Counted from the first letter of the stretch, positions 39,296 through 51,499 are shown. The stretch: 64,000 nt of DNA from Paramecium octaurelia (GCA_905182995.1 CAJJDP010000108.1:139722-203721), one strand, 5' to 3'. Program-made: numbers and translations. The notes: generated by a model not told the origin, from the letters alone.

Positions 39296-39798
39296 ATTAA
39301 AAGAAATTTAATTTTTAATAAATCTCTCAGTCGATATTCTTACTTAAAACACACATCAAAGATTTATTTGATAAATAAAAACCTTGTATTCTATATCATA
39401 AATATTTTATTTAAAACATCATCAATAGTATTAATAAGAATTTGGATTCCCACTTAGAACTTTGTAGATTACCTTTTTAACACAATCTAAAAGTTTTAGT
39501 AAATCTATTGAAAATAAAACTATCAAATTCTCTTAGCATACTAAATTAGAAAGCCTTCAAATCAATAAATTAAAATTTGTTGTTTACTCTATATGTTTAT
39601 TCTTATTATTTTTCTATCAATATGGTGTTTTTGGCTAAAAATAATAATATAATTTGCCTTTTTTATTTTTACTCGAAATTAGATTATAATAATTACTTTA
39701 AATTAGAAGTTTATGTCTAGCTAATGCCATTTTGTCCAAAAAAATAGTAAATTTTCAGGAAAACAAACTAACCTCATTCAAGGGCAACTCAAAAATGA
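39296..39798. other. Intergenic or remnant 5' region
   Basis: About 500 AT-rich bases. From 39713 onward short frames have some coding look (SGKQTNLIQGQLKND) and may be the worn 5' end of the decayed gene that follows; no start can be defended. Confidence 0.4.
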
Positions 39799-40908
39799 TT
39801 TCCATAGAAATTTTCCATCGGTTTAAATGTCTTACTATCATAGTGTGCACTTATATCTACTCCTTTTTCCGGCAAATCTTTAAGTGTGATATGTTCTCCA
39901 GAAACTCAAAAACTTAACGAGAGAATATAAGAGGAACTTAGTCAATTAGATGATGTACCCATCTATCACTTTCCATAGATGTATAACAGAGAGGAGGATA
40001 AGATGTAATACTAAGTTTAAACTATGTAGTTTTTTGAAAGTAAATTATATTAAACTATAGGGTCAAGAATCCTAAATGCTTGAAGCCATATTGAACTATA
40101 AGAGACAATGCTGGGATTTGATTCTACCAATCAATGAGTTCATCTCAGAGTAGAATTGTCAAGGATTTTGGATTCTCAAAATTATTGTAATCAATATTAT
40201 TTACAAGTTAAGACTAAAAAATTCATAGAACTCAACAATTATGATAATTCCAAAGAACTAATGAACTTTTGTTTGAAACTATTAAATAGAAATCTTCATA
40301 TAAATCACGGTATTCTTTATACTAATCACACTTAGATGATATAGTTCTATAATTAGATGGATGCATTCGAATTAATCCTTATTGCTTATTAAAGAAAAGC
40401 TCCATTAAACCATCCATCTCCAATCTTCTCTCAAACCTTCTCTTTGAGCATAAAATCTCAAATCATTTAGAAATTTTCCATACTCTTTTTAATGATTTTG
40501 AGAACAAAGATCTTGATTCCTTAAAACAACATATTCATTTAGATAACTAATTTAAGTATCTAAAGGAGACACTAATAAATAAATTATTAAGGATAAGCAA
40601 ATGAGAATTTTGAACTTATATAAAATTTTGAAATTTTGGAATCCATATTATAATCACATTTTATTTCCAGATATTTATAGAATAAAATTTTATTAAAGAA
40701 ATTATATCCCTAAGTCTTAGATATTAAATGAAATGATCAATTAATTAATTCAAAATCAATATATCAATATAATGCATTAACAATAATTAAAGAAACAATA
40801 ATATAAGAGTGAAAACATTAATAACAAAAAAGATGAGAAAAAGAAAATCAAGAAATAAATAAATAAAAAAAAAGGCTAAAAGACAATTTAATAATCTTTA
40901 ATATTTTG
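39799..40908 (+). pseudogene. Decayed protein-coding gene, family unknown
   Basis: Coding-like segments follow one another in different frames: QKLNERIQEELSQLDDV near 39905; ESQMLEAILNYKRQCWDLI near 40066; SRIVKDFGFSKLL near 40145; a long piece with LDDIVLQLDGCIRINPY and LEIFHTLFNDFENKDLD (40330-40600); then KFWNPYYNHILFPDIY and a Lys-rich tail ending at 40906-40908. The third and fourth pieces share a frame broken by a TGA near 40243. Two joins, near 40115 and near 40560, have no GT-AG intron available. At least three disabling changes are therefore seen. It is most likely a dead gene, perhaps of a repeated ciliate family. Confidence 0.55.
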
Positions 40909-41400
40909 ACAATTCTTTTGACTTCTTATTTTATTCACATACCTTTGTGCACTTTCATATCAATTATTTGATATATGATTGTTTTCTCAAATAATAATTA
41001 ATTTATCAATAGGTTCTTATAACTCTCCTACCTGTAATAAAGATATTAATGATTCATAATTATTAATCAATTTCTACCTTTTTATTGTTATAATCTATAT
41101 AGATAGCGAATCTTAAAGAGAATCTTTTAATGAATCAATAATATAAAATGTTGGCAAAATATTGTAGTTTCTAGATTAATCTTAACATCTAGAATCTGTT
41201 CCTATTGCCAGTTAATATGAAACAATTCAATATATTTTAATCATTATTATTGGTTATCCTACTATGCAGAATCATTAACACTATAGCTAAGTTTAATTAT
41301 TATATATAATATTAAATAATTTTGAAGTTGAAATCACATTTATAGTGCTGTGGATAGTAGTCTATTGCTTTTGATATTTATAACTTCATTATATAATAAA
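40909..41400. other. Intergenic, AT-rich
   Basis: About 490 bases between a decayed plus-strand gene and the minus-strand KIN17 gene. Nothing recognised. Confidence 0.5.
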
Positions 41401-42609
41401 TCAATCACAATTAACCTTACTAAATAAATCGAATGGAATTTCCAAAAGAATATCTTCATTTTCTAAATATATACTACCACTATAATTGTCTTAGTGGATA
41501 CTCTCAAGTTTTCCCACCTTCCCACAATGGTCTCCTTCTTTCAAAATCATTACCTAATTTCCAATTTTAGGAACGACTGTTTCAAGGAATTTTTAATCGA
41601 TAATTACTTTTTCTTTTGTACTATTTTAAATTTCAACCAACCCTCCAAATTAATCAATGACTCTTTTAACAACTCCTTTTTTCCCATAATATTTTCCCTT
41701 GTTTAACTGTTAATCGATAATTTTAACAACAATATTTTCTTTAATCCATGGGGAATCATCAGCAACCTATTATTGAGTTTATGCTTATTGAGGTTAGCTT
41801 AATGCATTTTAATTGTTTTTATATTTGATATTTTGATATAGTTTCTCCATGTTTTCATTTGAACCTTATTATTTTAGGAGACTCTCTTCTATCCACTACT
41901 TATTTCCTTAAGTTTCAACATCTAAAACAACTTGGCTATCTTTCTTAACTCCTTGGCTGAAATTGATACCAAAGGATATGAATTAATCTTGTGAAGAGGA
42001 TTGAACTTAATTAGTATTATTTTCTTAACCTGGCTATCTCTAATCCTCCTATTCATTTTGATTATTATTCTCTTATTCATTTAACTATTAACCCTTTATG
42101 ATTTGCTTTTCAAGTGATTTATCAATGAGAGCATTTTACTTTTCAACTAGTTTAACTTTTTTTGTTTCTACTTTATCGTATTTAATTTTCTCTGGATTCA
42201 AATTGAGATTCCAAATAACAATATCTCCTGGTGAATGATCAAAACCAATTTTGTTGTTTGCAATCAAATATTAAATGAAATCAGTCAATTTAGTCCATTT
42301 AGTGCCATTTAAATGCACATGATCTACTTTTCTAATCATTTCTTCATAAACTTTATTTGAGCCAATCTTTTAATCTTTGTATTTTTCCTTTAATATCTCC
42401 ATAAAGGCTGTTTCAAATTCTTAACTAAACTATTCAATATAAAAATCAGGATCTTCATTGTATAATCTCATCATTTTCATGTGATGACCTGAATTTAGAT
42501 GACAACGAAATCCATTCTCATCATAGCATTATTTTCTACACATTTGACAGAAGAATTTCAATTTGGCAGTCTTAGTGGCTTATTGTTTTCCATAAGTCTA
42601 GCTATACAT
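41401..42609 (-). CDS. KIN: KIN17 DNA/RNA-binding protein
   Basis: Intronless, 402 aa (human 393). The zinc finger FFCQMCRKQCYDENGFRCHL...GHH near residues 22-46 matches the KIN17 C2H2 consensus, and the curved winged-helix domain follows (QFSQEFETAFMEIL; HVHLNGTKWTKLTDFI). The middle is Gln/Asn/Glu-rich low complexity. The C-terminal tandem SH3-like/KOW region has SPWIKENIVVKIID, GKYYGKKGVVKRVI and the conserved FLETVVPKIG, KEGDHCGKVGKLESI. KIN17 is a nuclear protein tied to DNA replication, repair and splicing. All domains are present. Confidence 0.96.
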
Positions 42610-42637
42610 TATAATTTTTATTAATATTCCGTTTTAA

Positions 42638-43308
42638 ATGAGATTAGTGTTCTGGATTATAGTGTTTTTAGGTCTAGTCTATGCTATTCCAAAGAAGCAA
42701 ATATCAATACATAGTAAATACAATACGCCGATAAATGCTCAAGATGTTAAATTAAGTGAAGTAGATTTAGCCCTTTATCAAAATGATATGTAATAAATTG
42801 GCCAAAAGAATCACTTGAAATCTGAAATAACAAATTGGATGCAGGCTAAGACAAGCCTATTAGAATAGTTGTCAGCATTTTACAATTGCTTTGAAATATT
42901 TTTGTCTAAGTAACAATAAATAGGAATTTTGTTGGTTTGCATAATATGCTTTGCATTTTATTTGATGGTGAAATCTGAAGATAGAAATATGAAATAAAGA
43001 AAGTAGAATACGAAAAAGAAATAGAAAAATTGCCAGCAAGATGTCATAGTGCAAATCTTGACTGATTCTCTTATTGCGAAAGAACAGTCCCCACTTCCAT
43101 AGGTTTCAACCATCAATGGATCGCTTCACTTAGAAGAAAGAGTGTTTTTATTATCATTAATATTTTTAGTAATAAATCAGCTGATTAAATGAAAAACAAT
43201 GAGCAATTTACTTTGTTTAAGCGATCCAATTCGTAGCCGATCATTTAACCAAATTTACCTGATTATTCTGCTGAAGAGATCAATAGTTTATTGAAGGACA
43301 TTAGCTGA
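42638..43308 (+). CDS. Secreted/single-pass membrane protein, unknown
   Basis: Product is 214 aa with one 26-nt intron at 43144-43169. A signal peptide is evident (RLVFWIIVFLGLVYA, residues 2-16). A lumenal or extracellular part of about 85 residues follows, then a membrane helix (IGILLVCIICFAFYLMV, about residues 103-119) and a basic cytosolic tail with a Pro/Asp-rich end (PNLPDYSAEEINSLL). Divergent from KIN17, 28 bases between starts. No family recognised. Confidence 0.82.
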
Positions 43309-43438
43309 TTATCTAAGTAATAATATTCATATAAAGAATCATAATTGTTTGCTTGTCTTTCTAATATACTATTTTCTTGATTATTTTTCTTATAAACAAA
43401 TTTTAAAAAATGATTAAATTTTATTTAAAAAATATTAA

Positions 43439-43788
43439 ATGGTGAACGTACCAAAGAATAGAAAAACCTTCTGCAGAAAATGTGGAAATCATTAAAGTTG
43501 CAAAGTCTCCTAATATAAAAAGAGCAAGGAAAGTCCATTTGCTTAAGGTAGAAGAAGGTACGACATGAAGCAGGCTGGTTATGGAGGCTAAACAAAGCCA
43601 ATTTTCAGAAAGAAAGCAAAGACCACAAAAAAGGTGGCATTGAAGTATTTATATTGTACGAGAATAGGCTTGAATGCGTCAAGTGCAAATTAAAATGGTT
43701 AAAAGTTATTAAGAGATGCAAGACTATCGTCTTTGTCGATGCCAATTAGCTCAAAAAACAATAAGAATTAAAGAAGAATGCTAAATGA
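43439..43788 (+). CDS. RPL36A: Ribosomal protein eL42 (L36a/L44)
   Basis: Product is 108 aa (yeast 106) with one 23-nt intron at 43645-43667. It begins with VNVPKNRKTFCRKCG and continues FAQGRRRYDMKQAGYGGQTK with PIFRKKAKTTKKV, then the second zinc pair CVKCK and a basic end. The four zinc Cys are present. Pro follows QTK at the site where some yeasts carry Gln and resist cycloheximide, so this version should be the sensitive type (inference). Large subunit, E-site region. Confidence 0.97.
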
Positions 43789-43936
43789 GATAATTATAGT
43801 ATAATAAGAAATATATTAAGTATTTTATTAAAGAATTTATTTTAATAATGTTAATTTTACTCAAATTTCCACTTGTATAATTAAATTATTATATATATAT
43901 AAATCTCTGATAATTATACTTTATATTGTTTAACTA

Positions 43937-44851
43937 TCAAAAAGGCTTTTAATATCCTTATTGAGGGTAACCTGGGTATCCTGGTTACTGTGGGTATCCT
44001 GGCTGAGGGGGATATCCTTATTAAGGAGGATATGGCTGGGCGGGATATCCTGGCTATTATGGTGGATACCCTGGTTATTAGGGTGGATATCCTGGTTGTT
44101 AAGGTGGATATCCTGGTTATTAGGGTGGATATCCTGGTTATTAAGGAGGGTAGCCTGGTTGAGGAGGATAGCCTGGCTATTATGGTGGATATCCTGGCTA
44201 TTAGGGAGGGTACCCTGGCTATTAGGGAGGGTATCCTGGTTATTAGGGAGGATATCCGGGCTATTATGGATAAGGTTGTGCAGGATAGCCAGGTTATGGA
44301 GGGTATCCAGGTTAAGTAGGATAACCAGGCTATTAGGGTGGATACGGTTATTAAGGAGGATAACCTGGTTATGGAGGATACATAGGTTATTATTGGTAAG
44401 GTTGGTTTGGAAAGTATGGTGGTTATTAACCAGGCATAACAGGAGGTTTAGCACCACCATCAGGGAAAAACTAAACTTCAATCAAAACCTATCCAGCCTA
44501 TTTACCCTAATAATTTATATATATAATGTATACTTTATAACTTAAATTGACCCATTCAGTTCCATTTGGTTTTGTAAAGAAAGTCTATAGTGCCAAAGAT
44601 CCTTATCCGATCAAATCATCTTTGCTTACTTCATCTCTATCCCATATCTCAATGTCAGCAATCAACTCTCCAGTTCTGCGAAATGAAAGAGTGTCAGTCC
44701 AAGATGGGTATTTGCCAGCATCTGTATGTGATCGAGTTTTTTGAGTTTATCCACCAACTCTTACTAAGCAGAATGGATCCATCTTTCCAAAAGATTCAGT
44801 ATCATGAGTTAACTTTGCACTCAATGGCTTGATGATGAGTGTTCCAGACAT
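43937..44851 (-). CDS. C2-domain protein with PGYPPQQ repeat tail
   Basis: Product is 295 aa with one 27-nt intron at 44507-44533. Residues 1-130 are a C2 domain (SGTLIIKPLSAKL; DPFCLVRVGGQTQKT; IEIWDRDEVSKDDLIG, with acidic loop residues suited to calcium). A linker leads to about 150 residues of tandem PGYPPQQ units rich in Pro, Gly, Tyr and Gln. Calcium/phospholipid-binding C2 plus such tails occur in plant SRC2-like and protist proteins linked to membranes and vesicles. The intron is a multiple of three with no TGA, so retention would keep the frame and add nine residues between domain and tail. Confidence 0.93.
43945..44390 (-). repeat. Tandem 21-base repeat encoding PGYPPQQ
   Basis: Roughly 18-20 imperfect copies of a unit that reads QQPGYPP on the minus strand, with variants lacking one Gln or carrying Ala/Thr. 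Gln pairs are written mostly as TAATAA or TAATAG. Because TAA and TAG are sense codons and TGA is rare here, the repeat leaves several other frames open, which are shadows. Confidence 0.9.
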
Positions 44852-44882
44852 AATTTAAATAAATGAATATCATATATCAAAT

Positions 44883-45485
44883 TCAAAGTTGTTAGCTTAT
44901 CAAAAATTTTTTTTAATAATATCTCAATTCCTCAATACTCTCTAGAATATCATCCAATGCCCTATGATTCAGTTTCTTCTATGGTTAGTGATTACAAACA
45001 TAAGGGTTCAATCTCTTGCACAATAACTGTACAGAAGAAACATCCACAATCCGATAATGTAAAAATTGGTCCAACTTAGGCATATTCTTCATTACAAACA
45101 AACGATCCATGTATACCGAGTTTCCTGCTAAAGGTAATACTTTTGGAGGTATATTATTTTAATTTAAAAAATTGAGTATTTATTCCTCTGCTTGCTACAC
45201 AGTCAGAGTAGATTTCAGCGATTCTTCATATAATCCCGAGGCTTTGTGAGTCGTCATACACCATTAATCCATTCCTTTTAAAACCTCGTCATCTGCATGA
45301 ATAACAAGATGTGGTCCCTTAATTATTGTTTCTAATTTAAAATCAGTCAGGACACATGCACATTCGAGAATCTGATCCTAGAATACGTTTAGCCCTGTCA
45401 TTTCCATGTCCAGCCAAAACTGTGTTCATAATTGTAAATATACTAAGGCATGTTTTAAAGTGGGCGCAATGATACTATTTTGCAT
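44883..45485 (-). CDS. REXO2: Oligoribonuclease (REXO2/Orn family, DEDDh exonuclease)
   Basis: Product is 192 aa with one 24-nt intron at 45420-45443 that contains an in-frame TGA. Exonuclease motif I is FWLDMEMTGL, motif II includes AGNSVYMDRLF and LHYRIVDVSS, and motif III ends NHRALDDI with the catalytic His and Asp. It degrades oligoribonucleotides of two to five bases to mononucleotides; relatives work in mitochondria and cytosol. No long presequence is seen. Length is typical. Confidence 0.96.
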
Positions 45486-45551
45486 TTATATGAAATTATA
45501 ATTATAAAATTAAACTACATTTAAATTTTCTATATATATTCGGATATCTAA

Positions 45552-46944
45552 TCATTAATATCCTTTTAAGTTGTTTGCTTGTTAGTTGCTTAGTAATTTC
45601 AATTCAACAGCTTTCCTAGACCTTTTGTATTTTCCAACATAGACCATGCAATTAAATTAAAATCTGAAATAGATTAAAATTATACCTAATCTAGGACCCC
45701 AATTTGGCAGTCTTCAAGACTTCCTTTGTTACTCCAGCCTTTTATAAATCATCTAAGTGAACAAAAATATCTGACTTATCTTCATCCATAACAATAAATC
45801 CATAATTTTTCTATTCATCAAAAAACTTTAATCTCCCAGTGTAGATTGGATTTGCCATCTGTTTCTTTTAGTCACTGTGTTACTGCAACTTATTTAGAGG
45901 GGTAAAACCAATGGCTGAATTCATTTCTAAAGGTGGAAACACATCAAAATCATCAGGGTCAGGAAGAACTTCATCTAGTTTCTATTAATAAAGATTATAA
46001 GTTAGTTGTTAATCTAGTTAATTAATAAGCATCTATCCTCTTTTCTATTCTTCTGAACATGCAAAATTGTTTTTTTCAGAGTTTATTTAATCCAAAGAAG
46101 GGAATTGGTAGTCATCTGATAGAAATGACTATGGTTTGGCCTAAGTAAAATAAACTATGAATAAAGGAGTTTGGAATACAAGGTTGATCTTATTGAAATG
46201 ATTGCAATTATGAAAAAATCTAGGACTACTTTTACTCTCTTTAAAAGTCAAATATTTGATGTTCTGATAAGGACTTTTTATGTCTTCTGACAAACGGTTT
46301 TTATTACTCTTTTTCTGGAGTCATATTGATTATGGGGACTGTTTTCTAAGCATGAATGGAAATTAATACATCCTCGAATAAATCATCAAATGTGTAAAAT
46401 TATTCCTTTTCTTTATTATCAATTTGAGATAACATTTCCTCCATAGCTATCAAACTTGTCATCTATACACTTTTAATAAGTGCAATATAACCAGTGAGTG
46501 AAGGATTATAACAAAATACATATATTGTTCTAGCAAACTTGGTGGGAACATAAACATTACAAAACAACTAGAATCTTTAGTTAGTATAAAATTCCTTGAT
46601 TTTCGTTCTCATTATGGTAGCATACAATGATAAGTATTACTAATTATATTGGTTGTTTTTACCTTAGCATTGAACTATTGAGTTTCTATGATATTTAGAG
46701 TCAATTCATATCTTTGTAATAATTTTGGCAATTCTGAGTCTGACTTATAAAGTTGTTTGGCTGTTTTGAATAGATACTCCCTGATTTATGGATCTGGACT
46801 ATGGTAATTAGCAATGGACAGTGTATCCAAGATATGCATGTCTGTTGAACTAGAAATGAGTCAAAGGTTGATACCGGTTGCTCCTTTATAAATGAGAGAG
46901 TGCAAATGGTTATCATTCAATACCTATTTCTATTGTAATATCAT
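45552..46944 (-). CDS. Cold-shock-domain protein with long N-terminal helical region
   Basis: Product is 429 aa with introns at 46842-46874 (33 nt, in-frame TGA), 46640-46662 (23), 46155-46179 (25) and 45664-45685 (22). The first 150 residues are helical and repeat-like (HILDTLSIANYHS; KLLQRYELTLNII). A charged linker follows, then a cold-shock domain at about 330-415 with RNP-1-like KNYGFIVMD and RNP-2-like DIFVHLDDL, ending GKYKRSRKAVEL. The domain binds single-stranded RNA or DNA. The 33-nt first intron is long for this genome; other splices break the frame. Function beyond nucleic-acid binding unknown. Confidence 0.86.
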
Positions 46945-46972
46945 TATTTAAATTATTTATATATTTTATTAT

Positions 46973-48414
46973 TCACATTTCTTCTAAATCGTCATCATCA
47001 TCATCATCATCTTCTAAGTCTTTCGTTCCACTCATTAAGATGTTGTTAGTTCTTATAGATCGATACGATTGATTTTAACTATTAAGCTTTTAACTAAATC
47101 TACTTTATCTTAAGGAGATATTATTATTTTATTTTTTTAATTCAGAATGCTTCTCTACTATCATTTCCCTCATATTTTGATCTAATTAAGATAATTGTCT
47201 AGTTAGTTCCTTATTTTCCTTCTTTAATCTATTCACCTTCTTCTGCCATTCTACCTCATTATTCTCTAATTGATCTACTGTCATTTTGAGATTATTGCAT
47301 TCTGTCAATAATGATCTCTTTTCATGTTGTAATGAATTAACTTGAGCCTAAACTTTGTTGAATTTTTATTCAAGATCATCCATCTACTTCTCTGATAATT
47401 CAACCATTTTCTCAATCATATACTCATTTTATTTTTATTCAACCTTGCTGTCATCTATCAATTGTTTTAATCTTTGATTTTCTTACTAAAAATATTGGAG
47501 ATCCTAATTTGATCTATCTAAATGTTGAATAGCAGCCTAGAGTTGTTATTGCAATTAAGATATCTATAAATTAGATTGAATTTACTTCAAAGTCTGCTTA
47601 TTGCAATTATTCATTCAATTAAATATTATTGATCTTCATTCTTTCTAATTCATTAGAAACATTTGAACTTTTAATATAATTTTATTTATTACTTTTATTT
47701 CTCCATTGCTGGCATCTCAGGTAATATCTTTCCTAATTGACTCTCAAATTACTTTGATAAATTATATAATTGATCATTGTCAGCTTCTAATTTCAATTTA
47801 TCCAATTTCAATTAATTATTATCTTGCTAGTGTTATTTTATATCTTTCTTATATTGTTACAATTTATTCTTATATTTATTTTGTAATTTCTCTAATTCTT
47901 ATTTGAGATGAGTATTCTCAGTTTCTAATTTAGTTCTAAATTTTGAATATTTATTTTCTAATTATGCTAAATCTTTCAAAATATCATCATTTTTCTTAAC
48001 CTTCACTTACACTTAATCCTAAATCTCTTTATTTCTATTCTTCTCCTCTTCAATTCTATTTTGTTGATCTTCAACCACTGTATTTAAAGTTCTTATGTTC
48101 TCTTCCAATTAATTCACTTGATCATCCCTATTTCTTAATTCTCTTGTAAGATATTCTAATTCCTCGTATAATTTTTTGTTTCTTTCTTATTCTTATTTTA
48201 TTAATTTCATAAAATCATCTTCTCTTTTCTCATAATGTTTAATATTCTTAATCTCATTTTCCTTGATTACTTCAATATCTTATTCCAAGCTTCTTATTTT
48301 CGCTTTCAACATTTAATTATCCTCAATTGCATATCTTAATTATTGGTTCAGCTCACGTTATTCTTCAGAGCTTTACGGATAAAAATTATCTTTTGATTTG
48401 GCAGTTAAATACAT
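46973..48414 (-). CDS. Coiled-coil protein with poly-Asp C-terminus
   Basis: Product is 464 aa with introns at 47668-47692 (25 nt) and 47564-47585 (22). From about residue 20 to 410 the chain is almost unbroken coiled coil rich in Glu, Lys, Gln and Leu. The tail is Ser/Arg-rich then DLEDDDDDDDDLEEM. No family signature. A rod-like cytoskeletal or basal-body protein is plausible. Its stop lies 28 bases upstream of the cold-shock gene start on the same strand. Confidence 0.88.
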
Positions 48415-48452
48415 AAATAATAATTAAATAATCTGAACAAAAATTGCACTTA

Positions 48453-49144
48453 TCATTTTTTTATCTGAATACGATCAAATATAGACTCTTTGGCATCCAT
48501 CCTCAATCTCCCATCTCTGTTTCTATCCGACTATTGTCCAATCACTATTACTTTATCATTCTATTTAAAATTCGGCACTGCTCTCATCTCCAAATTTCTA
48601 TCCTTGTTATTATTTATCAATTCTAAATTAAAATCATTAACTCTAATTACCTATAGCATTCTCCGCAGATGCTTAATTTGAAAAAGTGATTGTCGCTTGT
48701 TTATTATTGATCTAACATTAAAATTATCGCTTACACTAACTCCCAAAATATTTGAATCATCATCAATTAATTCCTTAAGATCCTTTGAGTTAGTATTTTC
48801 TTTCAAATTTCTGATAAATATTGAATATGAACCATTTTGCTTCACTTATTATTCTATCCATAAGACTTATATATCTCACCATCCTTTTTAGTGATATTCA
48901 GAATCCCTTTCTTTTTGTTCATTTACTATGGCTGAACCCTTCCTGATTGACCAGTGTTTTGGATCATTATTACTTTTTTGGAAATCGGCTTCCTCAAAAT
49001 TTCAGAGGAATGCACAATGCCATTCTCTTCCTCTGACTCCTTCCTGTTCTGTTATTTCTGACCAGATTATTAAGATGGCTTATATTCTTATTGATGATCC
49101 CTTATAATGCTAATGCTCTTTGAGAATATGTGATTGGTTTTCAT
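48453..49144 (-). CDS. Hypothetical basic protein
   Basis: Product is 221 aa with one 26-nt intron at 48854-48879. The N-terminal 90 residues are Ser/Lys/Gln-rich, then there is a more globular part (SYSIFIRNLKENTNSKDL; VNDFNLELINNNKDR) ending with DKVIVIGQQSDRNRDGRLR and RIQIKK. The end could be a small beta-rich fold, but no family is recognised. Its stop is 38 bases from the next gene's start on the same strand. Confidence 0.7.
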
Positions 49145-49253
49145 TAGAATTATTATTTTATAAGAATACAAATATATTAACAATTAACAGCATTCTGTTT
49201 CTAAACATAAACATTCCAATATTACAAATATTATAAATAATTCATGCTATTAC

Positions 49254-50837
49254 TCATAGATTTTGGCTATTAGAATTAGAAGTTATACATCTAATGGCCT
49301 ACTAAATCGAATTGCAATTTTGAATTGCCTCTAAATTAAATAGTTTATTGTTGACTTTACGAAAATCGTCATATTGTATCAGAGTCTTTAGGTATGACTC
49401 TAAATGTTGTAATTCCTATTCCAATAGAATCAATAGACATACATTGTCCTTCTTATTATCAAGATAAGGAATAATTGGGATTCCATTGTCAATTTGGAAA
49501 GCATACGAGAAAGCCGAATTGTCAATTAAGACTACATCCTTCAAATCTCTATTGAGAATTCTCAAGTCCTTGATATGACAACCTGATTCCACCTTAATGC
49601 AGTCTTCTCTAAATAATCTACCAGAAACCAAAGTCCCTGAGGGATCCAAATAATCGATGATCTGATTTGCATAATCCTCATTCGAGGCAGTGAATATTAT
49701 GATTTCATAATATTCAGCCATGCTTCTTAAGAATTCTTATGCATATGGTCTGACACTAATTCCAGCCTAGTTTAATTTAATTCTTACTTGATATGTTATA
49801 TTGTTAATCTGCACTGGAATATAAAAATCTGATTTCAATTATGGATATTCATTGCAATGCACCAAGGTTTCATCAAGATCTATAACTAAAGTTTTCTATT
49901 TTCCTAGTTATTTTACTAATAAGTACTTGAGAGAGCCTTAATTTTTTGTGATTTTGAAAAAGTTAATGAAATTTTAATATTTTTTGATTTTTATAAATTC
50001 TCGTAGATCTATAAAAAGTGTCTTATATACATTTAAGCCTGAAATGTATCTTCCAGTTGGCCTTCGAAATGCCCAACCAAATTATACATGTAATATTGTT
50101 TTTATTGAAAATATTCTATAAATAGATTTAATAAAATACTTTGATCTAATAATTCAAGATCTTCAGTAATATAGGTTTCTGTTGAGGGGTAGGAAACGAA
50201 CTTTTCTGATTGGCTTGCATCTAAGTCGCTATTTGAGTTCGGCTTATTTTAAAGTTCAAGATTCTCATTGAGATTTTTTTGTTCTTTACTGTCTTTCAGT
50301 TCTGGACCAAAATTCAGATTATCTGATAAGTTCATATTTTATTTCCTTAGTTTATTTGTCCTTTTGTATTTGTACGTCAATCGACTAGAAATTGAAATAA
50401 AAAGTACTGAGGCTAACTATTTGACATCTTATTTTGGTGAAGATCCAAGACGATATCATTTTAGGTGAAAGTGCCGATTTCTTTTGATTCTCCCTCAGCT
50501 AAGTTTGTAATATTCACTTTAGTAATATTATTTTTCGAAATGAATGCACGTTTAACTTTCTTTTTCAATTTTTTTACCTTCTTAGTTATATTTTTAAATG
50601 TTTCTAGTTTAATTGAATCAAAAGAATACTTGAGCTATTGATCTCAACGTGGGTCAACTTCTCTAAAGGAAATTGTTTCGCATCAAGCCTTTCATTAGTT
50701 TACAATTCATTAAAAATGGACTAATTTATCTAATTCAAGCCAACATGTACGAGGGGTTGACTCCTCATTGATGAAATAAGATCGACATCATCAATTTATT
50801 TACTCAACAGTAGTTCGTTCCATTCATTTTATTCCAT
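49254..50837 (-). CDS. NLI-interacting-factor/SCP-type (FCP1-like) phosphatase with long N-terminal extension
   Basis: Product is 503 aa with introns at 50604-50629 (26 nt), 50385-50407 (23) and 49904-49926 (23). About 280 hydrophilic residues precede the catalytic domain. The domain starts at KTLVIDLDETLVHC, the DxDx(T/V) nucleophile motif, followed by IIIFTASNEDYANQIIDYLD, LFREDC and the LIDNSAFSYAFQIDNGIPI block that holds the acidic metal ligands. Family members remove phosphate from Ser/Thr of the RNA polymerase II tail or other proteins. Splicing was followed upstream until the first ATG whose frame joins all exons. Substrate unknown. Confidence 0.93.
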
Positions 50838-51499
50838 TCCTAATATTTATTTTTATATAGAGAATGGTTTGAGAACATGAATTGAAGTATAAAAAATTCA
50901 ATGGGGGTATTAAAGATTTGAATTAATAATACATATTTCAGCAAATTTCCTTTCCTTGTTCAATTACATTACTTTTAATCGTTCATATTATTTATAGTTA
51001 ATTTCTCAAGGATATAAATTTATTTTGTTATTCTTATGTTATTTATAATTTCTCATAACACTAACACAATAGTGAAAAAAATAACTTTATTCATTCCATA
51101 GGATAGACATATCAAATAAAGCAAATTCTACTTTAAATTTTTGGTAAAAATCATTTCGAGTTGTCTATGTTCTTTCTTTGCTTTTGACTATCATTATCAA
51201 TGAGTTAATAATAATATAATTAATCAATTATAATTTAGATATATATATATTTTATTTATCTTTGTCTTAGATAAATAAATTATAAACTATATTGTTTGTC
51301 TATATAAATAAAGAAATATCAATAAAAACATACCTGTTCATAAATAAATTGAGATCTATTGTTTTTTTACTAATTATTCAAACTTAAATATTATTAGGCA
51401 TTATATACTAATTTCGAATTTACAACAATATCTCTTATTATAAAGCTAGTAATATATAAATATTTAATATTTAACCGCTAGTATTAAATTAAAATATCC
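50838..51499. other. Gene-poor AT-rich stretch
   Basis: About 660 bases upstream of the phosphatase gene; TA-repeat runs near 51240 but no gene, RNA or clear repeat. Confidence 0.5.

Noticed and set aside
43961..44545. Long plus-strand open frames over the C2 repeat tail, reading as Trp/Leu-rich or Ile/Asp-rich protein
   Set aside because: They are antisense shadows of the PGYPPQQ repeat. Periodic composition comes from the 21-base unit, and the minus-strand C2 protein explains the sequence fully.
46701..46916. 71-codon minus-strand frame inside the cold-shock gene
   Set aside because: It crosses the 33-nt intron in the wrong frame; the spliced model gives a continuous protein with exact exon lengths.
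51236..51256. TA-rich run that could be taken for an origin or telomere-like repeat
   Set aside because: It is a plain (TA)n run in AT-rich spacer. No G4T2/G3T3-type ciliate telomere repeat is present anywhere.
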